Positions 34,597-44,200 of a DNA stretch of 64,000 nt are shown piece after piece; the stretch's first letter is position 1, and the number at the start of each line of letters is the position of its first letter. The position numbers and the translations under genes are program-made. The notes under the pieces are model-generated. The model did no database searches. It saw nothing but the letters and a program-made list of their open reading frames with translations, and was not told the origin of the DNA. This DNA is from Pseudomonas mediterranea CFBP 5447 (GTDB lineage: Bacteria > Pseudomonadota > Gammaproteobacteria > Pseudomonadales > Pseudomonadaceae). The stretch lies in contig NZ_KN322983.1 of NCBI RefSeq assembly GCF_000774145.1, positions 603,099 to 667,098 of the forward strand. The letters run 5' to 3'.

Positions 34597-36423
34597 TCAG
34601 CTACGCGCCTCGTCCGTCTCGTTGCGATGATGTTCAGGCCAGCGGTCGACGGGACGGGCGCGGTCTTCGTTGAACATGTCCGTGAGCAGCGCGTTGGCGC
34701 GGCGATAGGCGTCGTGCCGGAACTTCAGGTCGTCTTCCGGTTGGGCGACGATTTCCTCCAGCATTCGCAGGTTCAGGCGACGGAACTGATCCGCCCGTTC
34801 GCGGGCTTCGTAGGGCCCGACGCCCATCTGCACCAGCGCACGTCGACCCAATGACAGGGCGCTCTCGAAGGTTTCCCGTTCGGCCGCCTCCACGCCCATC
34901 TGCCGCAGGGTGATCAGGTGCCCCATGTCCCGCGCCCGCACGATCAGCTTCAACGTGGGGAAATGCTCCTGGACCAGCCGGGTCAGCGTCAGGTTGTCCT
35001 GCTGATCGTCAATGGCATTGATCAGCACCACGGCCTGGGCCGCGCCGGCCGCGTGCAGCAAGTCGAGGCGCGTGGCGTCGCCGTAGAACACTTTCACGCC
35101 GAATTTGCGCAGCGTCTCGATGTTGTCGGGGTCGTGATCCAGGACCACCACCTCGACGCCGCAGGACATCAGCAGCCGGCCGGCGATCTGCCCGAAACGG
35201 CCGAACCCGGCAATGATGATGCGCGGGTTCTGCTGGTCGACGAGGTCGGATTCTTCGTGGTTTTTCTTGGTGACGGATTCCAGGCGACCCAGCAACAGGA
35301 TCAGCAAGGGGGTCAGGCACATGGACAAGGCCACGGCCAGCGTCAGGCTCTTGCCCCATTGATCGGTCAGGATGCCGGCCAGCGTCGCGGCACCGAACAC
35401 CACGAAGGCGAATTCGCTGCCCTGGCCCAGCAACACCGCCTGCCATGAGCGTTGGCCTGCGGGTACGTTGAGGAACCGGCTCACCGTCCTGATCACCAGC
35501 AGTTTGATCAGGATGAAGCCCAGGGTCAGGGTGGCGACCTTCAATGGCGCGTTGATCAGGGTGCCGAAGTCGATCGACATGCCCACACCGATGAAGAACA
35601 GCCCCAGCAGCAGGCCTTTGAACGGCTCGATGTCGCTTTCCAGGGCATGCCGGTATTCGGAACTGGCCAGCAGCACCCCGGCGAGGAAAGCGCCCATGGC
35701 CATCGACAGGCCGGCCTCTTCCAGGAGAAAACCGAAGCCGAACACCAAAAACAGTGCCACGGCGCTGAAGATCTCCCGCAAGCCCGAGCGGGCGGCGAAG
35801 CGCAGCAATGGCCGGGTCACATAGCGTCCCAGCAGCACAACGATGCCGATGGCCGCGACGATCTTGACGATCGACAGCGCCAGGGCGGTGCCTGACGGTG
35901 TTTCGCCGTGGGCCGACAGCAAGGGGATCATGGCGACCAGGGGAATGGCCGCGATGTCCTGGAACAACAGCACGGCGAAGCTGCTGCGGCCAACGGCGGT
36001 TGCCGTCAGGTTGCGTTCATTCATCGCCTGCATGGCGATGGCCGTGGAGGACAGACTCAGGGTCAGGCCGACCAGCAACGCAGCCGTCCAGTTCAGGCCC
36101 AGGGCGGCGCAGAACACCGCGATGGCAGCGCCACAGGCGAGCATCTGCAAGGCCCCGCCACCGAACACCATCCGCCGCAGCGCCCACAACCGCTTGGGAT
36201 CGAGTTCGAGCCCGATGATGAACAGCATCAGCACGACGCCGATTTCGGCGAATTCCAGGATGGCCTTGACGTCGGTAATGAGCTTCAGCCCCCACGGGCC
36301 GATGACGCACCCGGCCAGCAAGTAACCCAGCACCGGGCCCAGGCCGAACCTGACGGCAATCGGCACGATCAAGGTGGCCGAGGCCAGGTAGATGAGCATC
36401 TCGATCAGGCTGTGAGTCTCCAT
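34597..36423 (-). CDS. Glutathione-regulated potassium/proton antiporter, KefB/KefC type
   Basis: A 608-residue inner-membrane protein. A CPA2 antiporter domain spans about residues 1-385 with L-F-Q-D-I-A-A-I-P, and a linker leads to an RCK_N domain at about 405 ([14 protein letters not shown]). Kef systems expel K+ with H+ entry during electrophile stress. The adjoining oxidoreductase gene ends one base before this start, which matches kefF/kefG-kef pairs. KefB versus KefC cannot be settled here. Confidence 0.9.
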   Translation of the reverse strand: METHSLIEMLIYLASATLIVPIAVRFGLGPVLGYLLAGCVIGPWGLKLITDVKAILEFAEIGVVLMLFIIGLELDPKRLWALRRMVFGGGALQMLACGAAIAVFCAALGLNWTAALLVGLTLSLSSTAIAMQAMNERNLTATAVGRSSFAVLLFQDIAAIPLVAMIPLLSAHGETPSGTALALSIVKIVAAIGIVVLLGRYVTRPLLRFAARSGLREIFSAVALFLVFGFGFLLEEAGLSMAMGAFLAGVLLASSEYRHALESDIEPFKGLLLGLFFIGVGMSIDFGTLINAPLKVATLTLGFILIKLLVIRTVSRFLNVPAGQRSWQAVLLGQGSEFAFVVFGAATLAGILTDQWGKSLTLAVALSMCLTPLLILLLGRLESVTKKNHEESDLVDQQNPRIIIAGFGRFGQIAGRLLMSCGVEVVVLDHDPDNIETLRKFGVKVFYGDATRLDLLHAAGAAQAVVLINAIDDQQDNLTLTRLVQEHFPTLKLIVRARDMGHLITLRQMGVEAAERETFESALSLGRRALVQMGVGPYEARERADQFRRLNLRMLEEIVAQPEDDLKFRHDAYRRANALLTDMFNEDRARPVDRWPEHHRNETDEARS

Positions 36424-36424
36424 A

Positions 36425-36946
36425 TCAATCTTCCTTCCAGGAGGCCAGGCGGGCGCGGTAGTGTTCGATTTGGGCGTGCTGGGCTTGCGATTCGGCGGCA
36501 TAGGCGCCGTGGACGACCACCGGATCCAGCCAGCGCATGCGGCAATAGAGGGCCGTTGCGTGGAGGGGCTGGGCTAACACGGAGAAGCCCGGATGGGCAC
36601 CGATCTCGAAGTGGTCCGGCTCGCCCCCGGTGGTGACGGACCACAGCAGGCTCTTGTCCTTCAGTGCGGTGGTGCCTCTGCCGTATGCCCAGCCATGGGT
36701 GAAGACCTTGTCGATCCACAGTTTCAGCAGGGGCGGCATGCTGTACCAGTACATCGGGTGCTGGAGGACGACCAGGTCTGCCTGCTCGATGACGCGCTGT
36801 TCGGCGTCGACGTCGATGTCGAAATCCGGGTAGAGGTCGTAGAGGGACCGCACGACCACGTCCGGGAGGCTGGAGGCACGTTCGAGCATCTGCTGGTTGA
36901 CCCGCGATTGGTCGGGGTAGGGATGGGCGTAAACAATCAGGATCAT
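36425..36946 (-). CDS. Kef ancillary NAD(P)H quinone oxidoreductase (KefF/KefG-like)
   Basis: A 173-residue flavodoxin-like quinone reductase. The opening [11 protein letters not shown] and [20 protein letters not shown] are hallmarks of KefF/KefG/MdaB proteins. It is required for full activity of the partner antiporter in enterics. Start at 36946 preferred over 36985. Cotranscribed with the antiporter. Confidence 0.9.
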   Translation of the reverse strand: MILIVYAHPYPDQSRVNQQMLERASSLPDVVVRSLYDLYPDFDIDVDAEQRVIEQADLVVLQHPMYWYSMPPLLKLWIDKVFTHGWAYGRGTTALKDKSLLWSVTTGGEPDHFEIGAHPGFSVLAQPLHATALYCRMRWLDPVVVHGAYAAESQAQHAQIEHYRARLASWKED

Positions 36947-36979
36947 CGAGCGATTCCAGGGCGGGTCCAGGGAAAGGCC

Positions 36980-37001
36980 GGCCATCCTACCGAGGATGGC
37001 C
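36980..37001 (-). terminator. Hairpin after the two-component genes
   Basis: GGCCATCC (36980-36987) pairs perfectly with GGATGGCC (36994-37001). It lies between the histidine kinase stop and kefF. A T-run is weak, so the assignment is tentative. Confidence 0.45.
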
Positions 37002-37042
37002 CTGGTTGTTTAGGCTTTGTTTGCCATCGGACCCGTGGCAGG

Positions 37043-38392
37043 TCAGGTCAATGGCAGCGAAACCCGGACTTCCAGTCCGCCGTCGCGGCGATTGCCCAGG
37101 GTCAACGTTCCACCGTGCTCGAGTACGGTCGCCCGCGCTGCCGACAGGCCGAGCCCGACGCCACCGGTGTTCTTGTTACGCGAGCCTTCGAGACGAAAGA
37201 ACGGGGTGAAGACCTGCTCGTGGTACTTGGCCTCGATCCCCGGACCCCGGTCCAGAATGCGGATTTCGGCGTGATCGCTCCAGGTCTTGAGCTGGACACC
37301 GGGTTCTGCGCCATATTTGATCGCGTTGTCGATCAGGTTTACCAGCGCGCGCTTGAGCCCGATGGGCCGGCCCACGTAAACGAAGCGAGGGGGGGCTTCG
37401 AATGCCACCTCGCTGCCGGCGTCCTTGAAATCGTCGATGACGGTGTGCAGCAGCCCCGCCAGATCGAAAGCGGTGGCATGTTCGAGCCGTGCGTCGTCGC
37501 GGAAAAACTCCAGGGCCGAATTGACCATTGCCTGCATCTCGTCCACGTCCCTGAACAACCGGGATTGCTGCTCGGCGTCCTCGATGAACTCCCCGCGCAG
37601 GCGCATGCGGGTCAACGGCGCGCGCAGGTCGTGGGAGATGGCGGCGAGCATTTGCGTGCGATCTTCGATGAAGTGCTTGAGCTGGGCCTGCATGGCGTTG
37701 AAGGCGAGAATGGCCTGACGGATCTCGTAGGGGCCGATGACTGGAATCGGCGGCGCCTTGTGATCCACGCCGAAACGCCTGGCGCCTTCGGCGAAGCGCT
37801 CCAGCGGCGCGGCCAAGTGTCGGGTGGCGACCAGCGCGACGATCAATGCCGACAACAGGATCAGTGCGATGATGATCAGATTGCGCACCCACTCCTCCAG
37901 GCCCCAGTTGCGCGCGGGCATGGAAAACATCACCCATGAATGGTCGCTCAGCTCGATCAGCGCGGCGTAGCGCCCGCCGGGCTGGTCGGCGGGCCAGTCG
38001 CTCGGCTCGTAGCCTTCTATCCGTGCATCGGGCCTGCCCAGTTGCTGGCGCAGCCGTGCCGCGCCGTCGCTGTATTCCGCGTCGTCATCGACCACCGGTA
38101 CTCGCGCCTCGTCATGGTCTTGCAGCCATTGGGTGGTAAATTCCCGGTCACTGGCGGCCTTGGCAATGGCGGGCCGCTGTTCAAGCGCTACCGAGTCGAT
38201 GATGCGGGCGATGGCGGAGATCTTTTCAAACAGGCCGGTTTCCATCAGGGGCGGGCGTGCCCAGGCTCCGGCCAGTTGGCTGAACAACGCGTTCAGGGCC
38301 AGCAGCGTCAGCATGGCAACCAGGGTGGTCAGGGCGATCCAGCGCGCCAGGGTATCGCGCGGGCGGCGAGTGCCAGGGATCGGCGGTTTCAT
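37043..38392 (-). CDS. EnvZ-type sensor histidine kinase
   Basis: A 449-residue membrane kinase: TM1 at about 18-40, a periplasmic sensor to about 168, TM2 at about 170-190, HAMP, then HisKA with phospho-acceptor His254 (A-A-I-S-H-D-L-R-A-P-L-T-R) and HATPase with N-L-I-D-N-A-I-K-Y, D-R-G-P-G-I and G-V-G-L-G-L-S. The start overlaps the regulator stop as ATGA. The signal is unknown. Confidence 0.93.
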   Translation of the reverse strand: MKPPIPGTRRPRDTLARWIALTTLVAMLTLLALNALFSQLAGAWARPPLMETGLFEKISAIARIIDSVALEQRPAIAKAASDREFTTQWLQDHDEARVPVVDDDAEYSDGAARLRQQLGRPDARIEGYEPSDWPADQPGGRYAALIELSDHSWVMFSMPARNWGLEEWVRNLIIIALILLSALIVALVATRHLAAPLERFAEGARRFGVDHKAPPIPVIGPYEIRQAILAFNAMQAQLKHFIEDRTQMLAAISHDLRAPLTRMRLRGEFIEDAEQQSRLFRDVDEMQAMVNSALEFFRDDARLEHATAFDLAGLLHTVIDDFKDAGSEVAFEAPPRFVYVGRPIGLKRALVNLIDNAIKYGAEPGVQLKTWSDHAEIRILDRGPGIEAKYHEQVFTPFFRLEGSRNKNTGGVGLGLSAARATVLEHGGTLTLGNRRDGGLEVRVSLPLT

Positions 38393-39099
38393 CGTTTCAC
38401 CACGTGGGGGCTGAAGTAGTAGCCACTGTTGCGCACGGTGCGGATCATCGACGCGCCGCTGATATCGGTCTCCAGCTTGCGACGCAAGCGGCTGACCTGC
38501 ACATCGATGCTCCGGTCAAACGCGTCGAAGGTTTCGCCGCGCGCCAGGTCCAGCAACTGCTGGCGACTCAGCACCCGACGCGGGTGTTCGGCGAACACCA
38601 GCAACAATTCGAACTCGCCCGCCGAAAGCGGGATCATGACCTTATCCGGTGAGCGCAATTCACGCCGGGTGACGTCCAACTGCCACTTTTCGAACTCCAG
38701 GACCGGTCGCGAGGCGTCGTTCGGCGTGCCCCTGGCTTCGGCGGTACGCCTGAGCACGGCCCGCACCCGGGCCAGCAACTCCCGCGCGTCGAAAGGCTTG
38801 GTCAGGTAATCGTCAGCACCCATCTCCAGGCCGACGACGCGGTCGCTCAACTCGCCCATGGCGGTGAGCATGATGATGCCGACCCTGTGTTCGGCCCGCA
38901 GGCGCTGGCAGAGTACCAGGCCGTTGTCTCCTGGCAGCATGACGTCAAGGATGATCAGGTCCGGCAATTGGCGCTCGACCGCCTGCCACAGGGCGGCACC
39001 GTCGGCGGCCACGTCGACGCTGTAGCCATGTTGTTCGAGGAATTTGCGCAAGAGGGCGAGGACTTCGAGGTCATCGTCCACCAGTAGTAAATGGCTCAC
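38389..39099 (-). CDS. OmpR-family response regulator
   Basis: A 236-residue regulator: receiver with Asp8-Asp9-Asp10, phospho-acceptor Asp52 (I-L-D-V-M-L-P-G) and Lys101 (L-T-K-P-F-D), then a winged-helix C-terminus with R-S-I-D-V-Q-V-S-R-L-R-R-K-L. The start codon is GTG at 39099. It is translationally coupled to the kinase. The target genes are not evident nearby. Confidence 0.93.
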   Translation of the reverse strand: MSHLLLVDDDLEVLALLRKFLEQHGYSVDVAADGAALWQAVERQLPDLIILDVMLPGDNGLVLCQRLRAEHRVGIIMLTAMGELSDRVVGLEMGADDYLTKPFDARELLARVRAVLRRTAEARGTPNDASRPVLEFEKWQLDVTRRELRSPDKVMIPLSAGEFELLLVFAEHPRRVLSRQQLLDLARGETFDAFDRSIDVQVSRLRRKLETDISGASMIRTVRNSGYYFSPHVVKR

Positions 39100-39267
39100 G
39101 GTGGGGCACGTCGGGTCATGAATACAGGGAGCGATACTAGGGTCAATCCACGCCCTGCGTCATATATTTCAATCCTGCAATAAAGTTGCCGGCGGGCAAT
39201 ATTCTGGAAATCTCCAGGCAAAAAAACAGCGGCAGGATTGCTCAATGCCCGTCCCGTTGAGCGCAGA

Positions 39268-39364
39268 ACCTGTGGGAGCCGAGCTTGCTCGCGATAGTGG
39301 CTGGTCAGTTGATAAAGATGTTGGCTGAACCACCGCTATCGCGAGCAAGCTCGGCTCCCACGGG
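39268..39364. repeat. REP doublet with an extra C (GGGAGCCGAGCTTGCTCGCG)
   Basis: Inverse units lie at about 39272-39295 and 39340-39362. Both carry the same insertion relative to the other REPs here, GAGCCGAGC on one arm and GCTCGGCTC on the other, so the two arms have changed together. The rest of 39100-39428 shows the response-regulator promoter region and no gene. Confidence 0.85.
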
Positions 39365-39428
39365 AACTGTGAATGGCTTCATTCCTCGACTGACTGGCGT
39401 CGCCCATTCCTTGCCGAGACAGCCCCGT

Positions 39429-40205
39429 ATGCCGCTCACCGATCCCGCTTCGCTCCGCGTTCGTCACTCCGTGGTCATCATGCTCGCAGCACTCGCCAGC
39501 GGCTGCGCCAGCACGCCCGCTGCAAAACCTGGCAGTTGCGAGAGTGTTCCGTACACCGTTTACGATCCCGGGCAGCCCATCAACCGCGGCATCTTCGCCT
39601 TCAACCGCACCGTAGACGACTACGCCTTGGCCCCCATCGCCCGTGGTTATCGCCATCTTCCGGATGCCGTGCAGACCGGCATGCACAACTTCGTGGCCAA
39701 CTTCGGTGAGCCCAAGGTGTTCATCAACGACCTGTTGCAAGGCAATGCGCAGCGCTCGGTCAACACCCTGGGGCGTTTTGTCATCAACACCACGGCCGGC
39801 ATCGTCGGCTTGATCGATGTCTCGGGCAAACTCGGCATCGAGCGTCACAAGGCTGATTTCGGCCAGACCTTCGGCGTCTGGAATATCGCCCCGGGGCCGA
39901 CGGTGGAACTGCCGCTGCTGGGGACGGCCAACCTGAGGGATGCCACCGGCAAGGTGATCGGTTTCGTGGTCGACCCGTTTGGCGGCGACAGCAGCACCGT
40001 CGATACCCTGAGCACGATCAATACCGCAGGCGGCATCGTCGATGGCCGTGCCCAGGCGCTGCCGCTGACGGATCAACTGCGGACCCAGCCGGATTACTAC
40101 GTGGCCCTGCGCGACGCCGTGGCGCAGCAGCGCGCCGATGTTGTCGCGCAAGGCAAACTGGGGGCGGTGACCGCCCAATGCGAAGGAGGGCAGGCCGATG
40201 ACTGA
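39429..40205 (+). CDS. mlaA: MlaA/VacJ-family outer-membrane lipoprotein
   Basis: A 258-residue lipoprotein with signal V-V-I-M-L-A-A-L-A-S-G-C; the Cys is lipidated. The MlaA domain follows: Y-D-P-G-Q-P-I-N-R-G-I-F-A-F-N-R, F-I-N-D-L-L-Q-G-N, G-R-F-V-I-N-T-T-A-G and F-G-Q-T-F-G-V-W. It removes phospholipids from the outer leaflet and passes them to MlaC. The other mla genes are not here. The upstream part of the frame is REP sequence and is excluded. Confidence 0.92.
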   Translation: MPLTDPASLRVRHSVVIMLAALASGCASTPAAKPGSCESVPYTVYDPGQPINRGIFAFNRTVDDYALAPIARGYRHLPDAVQTGMHNFVANFGEPKVFINDLLQGNAQRSVNTLGRFVINTTAGIVGLIDVSGKLGIERHKADFGQTFGVWNIAPGPTVELPLLGTANLRDATGKVIGFVVDPFGGDSSTVDTLSTINTAGGIVDGRAQALPLTDQLRTQPDYYVALRDAVAQQRADVVAQGKLGAVTAQCEGGQADD

Positions 40206-40434
40206 CGATGCGTTGGTTCTGCGGCGAAGCGTGAAGGCGCTCGGCGAGGATGGCCTGCAGTGCCGCGAGGTAGAGCTACGGTTGGCGGAGGATGGCGATC
40301 ATGTGCTGCTCAGTCGTTACGTCGAACGCTACCACCATGAGCAGGGCGGTGAGTGCGTCATCCAGCAGCATCAGGTGTCGATGACGCACTTGATTCGCTG
40401 GATGATGGCGCATGGGGAGCGGGTGAGGACGTAG
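40198..40434 (+). CDS. Small conserved-looking hypothetical protein
   Basis: A 78-residue basic/acidic mixed protein with no signal peptide or membrane segment. Its ATG lies inside the mlaA end (eight-base overlap), GGAGG precedes it, and codon use matches neighbours. H-L-I-R-W-M-M-A-H-G closes the chain. I do not recognise the family. Confidence 0.6.
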   Translation: MTDDALVLRRSVKALGEDGLQCREVELRLAEDGDHVLLSRYVERYHHEQGGECVIQQHQVSMTHLIRWMMAHGERVRT

Positions 40435-40520
40435 CCGGGTGCGCTGGCCGGTGGGGAAACCTCATGCAGCGCCCACTGTCGACAGGCTCGTGCCAAGAAA
40501 CATTTTTACACAGTTAGATG

Positions 40521-40537
40521 TTGTACGATGTCGTATC
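40521..40537 (+). promoter_or_regulatory. TTGTACGATGTCGTATC motif with inner palindrome
   Basis: TACGA-TG-TCGTA (40524-40535) is a perfect inverted repeat. It lies 57-73 bases before the Nramp-related gene and matches 13087-13103 at 16 of 17 positions. Likely operator of an unlinked regulator. Confidence 0.5.
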
Positions 40538-40593
40538 TAGTGTGTTCGACTGTCTCCGTTTCTTACAAAAAAAATAAACGGAGACTCCCCCTC

Positions 40594-41895
40594 ATGACGA
40601 GCATTCCTTCTGTCAAGGACCCGGCAGCAGCGTCGACGCAAAGCCGTTTCGTGCGCCTATTGAAGCTGCTTGGCCCCGGCATCATCGCGGTACTGGCGTG
40701 GCTGGGCGCAGGCGACCTCATCACTTCTTCCGTGGCCGGTGCGAACTACGGCTACGCCATGATGTGGGTGCTGGCAGTGTCCTTGCTGTTGCGATTCCTG
40801 ATCGTCAACATCATCGCGCGCTTCCAGCTCTGCAATAACCAGGGCATGACCATCCTGCAGGGCTATGCCCAACTCAACCCGTTTTTCGCCTGGTTCCTGC
40901 TGGTTTATGCGCTGCTGATGGGGCATTTGATGAATGCCTACATGATCAAGGGCGCCGGTGAGGCGCTGGCCATGTTGCTGAAGATCGACCGTCCGTTGCT
41001 CTGTTCGGTGGCGGTGGTGCTGGCGGTGTGGCTGCTGGTTGGGCGCAATATCTACTCGATGATCGAAGGGGTGATGAAGGCGCTGCTGGCGATCATGACG
41101 CTGGCGTTCCTGGCCCTGGCCGTCATGTCCGGCCCGGATGTCGCCGGTATCGTCAAAGGCACCATCGGCTTCAGCATTCCTCCCGACGAGGGCGTGCACG
41201 GCGCGCTGCTGGTGGCTGTCTCGGTGATCGGTGCGGTTGCCGGCTCCATCGCCAACTTCGTACACCCTTATGTCATGCGCCAGAAGGGTTGGACAGGCCC
41301 TGAGCACAAGCGCGTCCAGCGCAACGACCTGCTGTTCGCGGTGTTCGTCGGGATCGTCATCAATCTGGCGATCTGGATCGTCGGTGCGGAAATCCTCCGG
41401 CCCAATGGCATCGAGGTCAACACCCTGGGGGATCTGGGCAAGGCGCTGGAGATGTTCTTCGGCCCGATCGGTTGGTACATCTTTTTCGTCGGGGTATTCG
41501 CCACGCTGTTCGCCAGTATTTCGGGCAAGACCACGGCATTCCCGATGCTCATCACCGACGCCTTCCAGCACGTGCGGCCCGAGCGCCGGGAACGTTATGG
41601 CAAGGAGTTCCACCGCGACCCGATGCACAAATGGTTCATGCTCTTCATCCTGGTGACCCCGCTGGTCTGGTCGCTGCCCGGCATGCCGGATTTCGTTACG
41701 CTGACCATCGGCGTCAATGCCCTGAATATCGTCGGCTTGCCGGTCATTTCCCTGGGCCTGCTGATCATGTCCAACCAGAAGTCGTTGCTGGGCAAGGAGT
41801 ACCGCAACAACCTGTTCGAAAACATTGCACTGGCCTTTGCCACCGGCCTGGCGCTGTGGGTGGCGTTCCAGCTGGGGGTGGAGCTGTTTGCCTGA
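40594..41895 (+). CDS. Nramp-related transporter lacking the canonical metal-binding motifs
   Basis: A 433-residue membrane protein with about eleven hydrophobic segments in the Nramp arrangement. TM1 reads G-P-G-I-I-A-V-L-A-W-L-G-A-G-D where metal transporters have D-P-G-N. TM6 reads G-A-V-A-G-S-I-A-N-F-V-H-P-Y where they have M-P-H. The metal-coordinating Asp, Asn and Met are thus lost. The ligand may not be Mn2+ or Fe2+. GGAG lies upstream of the ATG at 40594. A clear terminator follows. Confidence 0.85.
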   Translation: MTSIPSVKDPAAASTQSRFVRLLKLLGPGIIAVLAWLGAGDLITSSVAGANYGYAMMWVLAVSLLLRFLIVNIIARFQLCNNQGMTILQGYAQLNPFFAWFLLVYALLMGHLMNAYMIKGAGEALAMLLKIDRPLLCSVAVVLAVWLLVGRNIYSMIEGVMKALLAIMTLAFLALAVMSGPDVAGIVKGTIGFSIPPDEGVHGALLVAVSVIGAVAGSIANFVHPYVMRQKGWTGPEHKRVQRNDLLFAVFVGIVINLAIWIVGAEILRPNGIEVNTLGDLGKALEMFFGPIGWYIFFVGVFATLFASISGKTTAFPMLITDAFQHVRPERRERYGKEFHRDPMHKWFMLFILVTPLVWSLPGMPDFVTLTIGVNALNIVGLPVISLGLLIMSNQKSLLGKEYRNNLFENIALAFATGLALWVAFQLGVELFA

Positions 41896-41910
41896 AGCTT
41901 GGATCTGGAA

Positions 41911-41938
41911 GCCGTGGTGATTCGTCACCGCGGCTTTT
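41911..41938 (+). terminator. Intrinsic terminator after the Nramp-related gene
   Basis: GCCGTGGTGA (41911-41920) pairs with TCACCGCGGC (41925-41934), nine of ten pairs plus one G-U, around a TTCG loop, followed by TTTT. This is a strong rho-independent terminator. Confidence 0.8.
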
Positions 41939-42039
41939 CAGCCCGCGGCGTTCGAGGCGCAAAGCCGTTCATCACCTGTTCGATCCCGGAAAAAGTGCAC
42001 TGCTAGACTGCACCGACCAATCCCTCTCGGAGAAGCCGG

Positions 42040-42519
42040 ATGAATAACAAGAACAGGATCTGTCTCTGGTACGAAGGCGATGCCGTGGAGGCGGCGCAGT
42101 TCTATGCCGCGACGTTCCCGGACAGTGCGGTACACGCCGTCCATCACGCGCCTGGCGATTATCCGTCGGGTAAGGAAGGCGATGTGTTGACGGTGGAGTT
42201 CACGGTGATGGGCATTCCCTGCATCGGGCTGAACGGCGGCCCGGTGTTCAAACACAACGAGTCCTTCTCGTTCCAGGTGTCCACCGAGGACCAGGCCGAA
42301 ACCGACCGTTTCTGGAATGCGATTGTCGGTAACGGCGGTGAGGCAAGTGTCTGCGGCTGGTGCAAGGACAAGTGGGGGCTGTCATGGCAGATCAGCCCGC
42401 GCGTCCTGACCGACGCCGTCGCCGGCCCCGACAAAGCCGCCGCCAAACGCGCGTTCGAGGCCATGATGCAAATGACGAAGATCGACATCGCGGCGATTGA
42501 AGCGGCGCTGAAAGGCTAG
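42040..42519 (+). CDS. VOC-family (PhnB-like) protein
   Basis: A 159-residue two-motif vicinal-oxygen-chelate protein. The opening R-I-C-L-W-Y-E-G-D-A-V-E-A-A-Q-F-Y and G-L-N-G-G-P-V-F-K-H-N-E-S-F-S-F are typical, as is W-G-L-S-W-Q-I-S-P-R-V-L. The group is often annotated as 3-demethylubiquinone methyltransferase-like or PhnB-like without proof. Monocistronic by position. Confidence 0.85.
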   Translation: MNNKNRICLWYEGDAVEAAQFYAATFPDSAVHAVHHAPGDYPSGKEGDVLTVEFTVMGIPCIGLNGGPVFKHNESFSFQVSTEDQAETDRFWNAIVGNGGEASVCGWCKDKWGLSWQISPRVLTDAVAGPDKAAAKRAFEAMMQMTKIDIAAIEAALKG

Positions 42520-42539
42520 CCGGTCGGCGACTGTTCCAC

Positions 42540-42640
42540 CGCTATCGCGAGCAGGCTCGCTCCCACAATGGATCTTCAGCGAACTCGATATCCGCGAAAC
42601 ACCCAAAAACCCTGTGGGAGCGAGCCTGCTCGCGATGGCG
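42540..42640. repeat. REP doublet
   Basis: CGCGAGCAGGCTCGCTCCCA near 42546-42565 and the inverse GTGGGAGCGAGCCTGCTCGC near 42614-42633 lie between the VOC gene and the convergent ridA-like gene. Confidence 0.85.
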
Positions 42641-42651
42641 TCATCACTGAC

Positions 42652-43050
42652 TCACCGCCCAGCGTCAGGCAACCTGGCAATCACCTTGATCTCGAACTCA
42701 AACCCATACAACCACGTCACGCCTACCGCCGTCAGTGTCGGGTGCGGCGCGTTGCCCCAGAATTCAGGCACCACTTTCCAGATCGTCTCGAACTTCGATT
42801 CGGGATCGACCATGAAAACGGTGACATCCACCACATCATCAAAGGTGCAATCGGCTGCGGCGAGAATCGCTTCCAGATTGGTGAACGCACGGCGGACTTG
42901 AACCTCCAGATCGGCCTCAGGTGAACCGTCGTCGGTGCTGCCGACTTGCCCTGAGACGAACAGGAAACCATTGGAACGGATCGCCGGCGAATAACGATTA
43001 CGCTCGTAAAGCGCCTGGCGTCCAGGTGGGAAAACTACATCACGCGTCAT
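42652..43050 (-). CDS. RidA-family protein
   Basis: A 132-residue Rid-fold protein of a different subgroup from the gene at 28662. It has L-F-V-S-G-Q-V-G, A-A-A-D-C-T-F-D-D-V-V-D-V-T-V-F and P-H-P-T-L-T-A-V-G-V-T-W-L. The canonical RidA substrate Arg is replaced in this last segment, suggesting a non-deaminase Rid. GGAGG lies six bases before the ATG. Divergent from a LysR gene, its likely regulator. Confidence 0.86.
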   Translation of the reverse strand: MTRDVVFPPGRQALYERNRYSPAIRSNGFLFVSGQVGSTDDGSPEADLEVQVRRAFTNLEAILAAADCTFDDVVDVTVFMVDPESKFETIWKVVPEFWGNAPHPTLTAVGVTWLYGFEFEIKVIARLPDAGR

Positions 43051-43184
43051 GGGAACCTCCATCGGGAATCAGTGGGAAATCAACGATGAAGTCACTCTAG
43101 GGGCTTGTGCCCGGGCGATAAACGCGCAACCTTGGCGATCACTGTTTGTGAAATCCAAACAATCTGATCGATTACGGAGCAGCA

Positions 43185-44111
43185 ATGGATCGTTTCGATG
43201 CAATGCAGGCATTCGCCCGGGTGGTGGAGGCGGGCAGTTTCACCAAGGCCGCCGAGACCCTGCACATGAGCAAGACCACCGTGACCCAGCTGGTGCAGCA
43301 GTTGGAGGCACGGCTGCGGGTCAAGCTGCTCAACCGCACGACACGCAAGGTCAACGTCACCGCCCAGGGTGCCGTCTATTACCAACGGGTGTTGCGCTTG
43401 CTCGCCGACATGGAGGATGCGGAAACCAGCCTGTCCGATGCCCAGGCATTGCCCAGGGGCCGCTTGCGGGTAGACGTCCCGAGCCCGCTGGCCGCCTTGA
43501 TCCTGGTGCCGGCGCTGCCGACGTTCCATGCGCGCTACCCGGATATCCAGATCGACATGGGCGTCAGCGATCGCATCGTGGACATCATCGATGAAAATGT
43601 CGATTGCGTGGTGCGTGGTGGCGAACTGACGGACCAGTCGCTGATCGCCCGGCGCATCGGTGATCTCGAGCTGGGCGTCTTCGCGGCACCGAGCTACCTC
43701 GCGCGTGTCGGCGTCCCCGGGCATCCACGAGACCTCGAAGACTCCCTGCATCGTATCGTCGGCTTCCTTTGGGCCCGCACCGGCAAGGCCGTGCCCTATG
43801 CCATGCACAACGCCAATGAACATCTGCACATCAACGGGCGCTACGCCCTGGCCGTCGACGATGGCAACGCCTACCTCGCGGCGGGCCTGGCGGGGCTGGG
43901 GGTGTTGTGGCTACCCAAATACATGTCCAGGCCCCACGAAGCCAACGGCGAGCTGGTGCCGCTGTTCGAAACGTGGCGCATCGACCCGATGCCGCTCTAC
44001 CTGGCTTACCCGCCGAACCGGCATATCAGCGCCAGGTTGAGGGTATTCATCGAATGGATGGTGGAATTGATGGCGCAGCATGCGCCGGTTGCGGATCGAA
44101 GTGGTGTGTAG
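43185..44111 (+). CDS. LysR-family transcriptional regulator
   Basis: A 308-residue LTTR of the CrgA-like group. HTH: G-S-F-T-K-A-A-E-T-L-H-M-S-K-T-T-V-T-Q-L-V. The effector domain starts at about residue 90 (G-R-L-R-V-D-V-P-S-P). ATG at 43185, 134 bases from the divergent ridA-like start, consistent with control of that gene. Confidence 0.9.
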   Translation: MDRFDAMQAFARVVEAGSFTKAAETLHMSKTTVTQLVQQLEARLRVKLLNRTTRKVNVTAQGAVYYQRVLRLLADMEDAETSLSDAQALPRGRLRVDVPSPLAALILVPALPTFHARYPDIQIDMGVSDRIVDIIDENVDCVVRGGELTDQSLIARRIGDLELGVFAAPSYLARVGVPGHPRDLEDSLHRIVGFLWARTGKAVPYAMHNANEHLHINGRYALAVDDGNAYLAAGLAGLGVLWLPKYMSRPHEANGELVPLFETWRIDPMPLYLAYPPNRHISARLRVFIEWMVELMAQHAPVADRSGV

Positions 44112-44200
44112 ACGGGCGCCTTGCCGGCAACAAAGGTTTAAACCCGTAGCGACGAGGACGGTCGAAGGCTTACACCGCTCGATTGCAGAGGAGACGTACC

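Noticed and set aside
34918..36636. Long plus-strand frames opposite the Kef antiporter
   Set aside because: Shadows rich in Q, G and R; the antiporter and RCK motifs on the minus strand are decisive.
39285..39428. N-terminal extension of MlaA
   Set aside because: It translates a REP doublet; the lipoprotein signal begins after the ATG at 39429.
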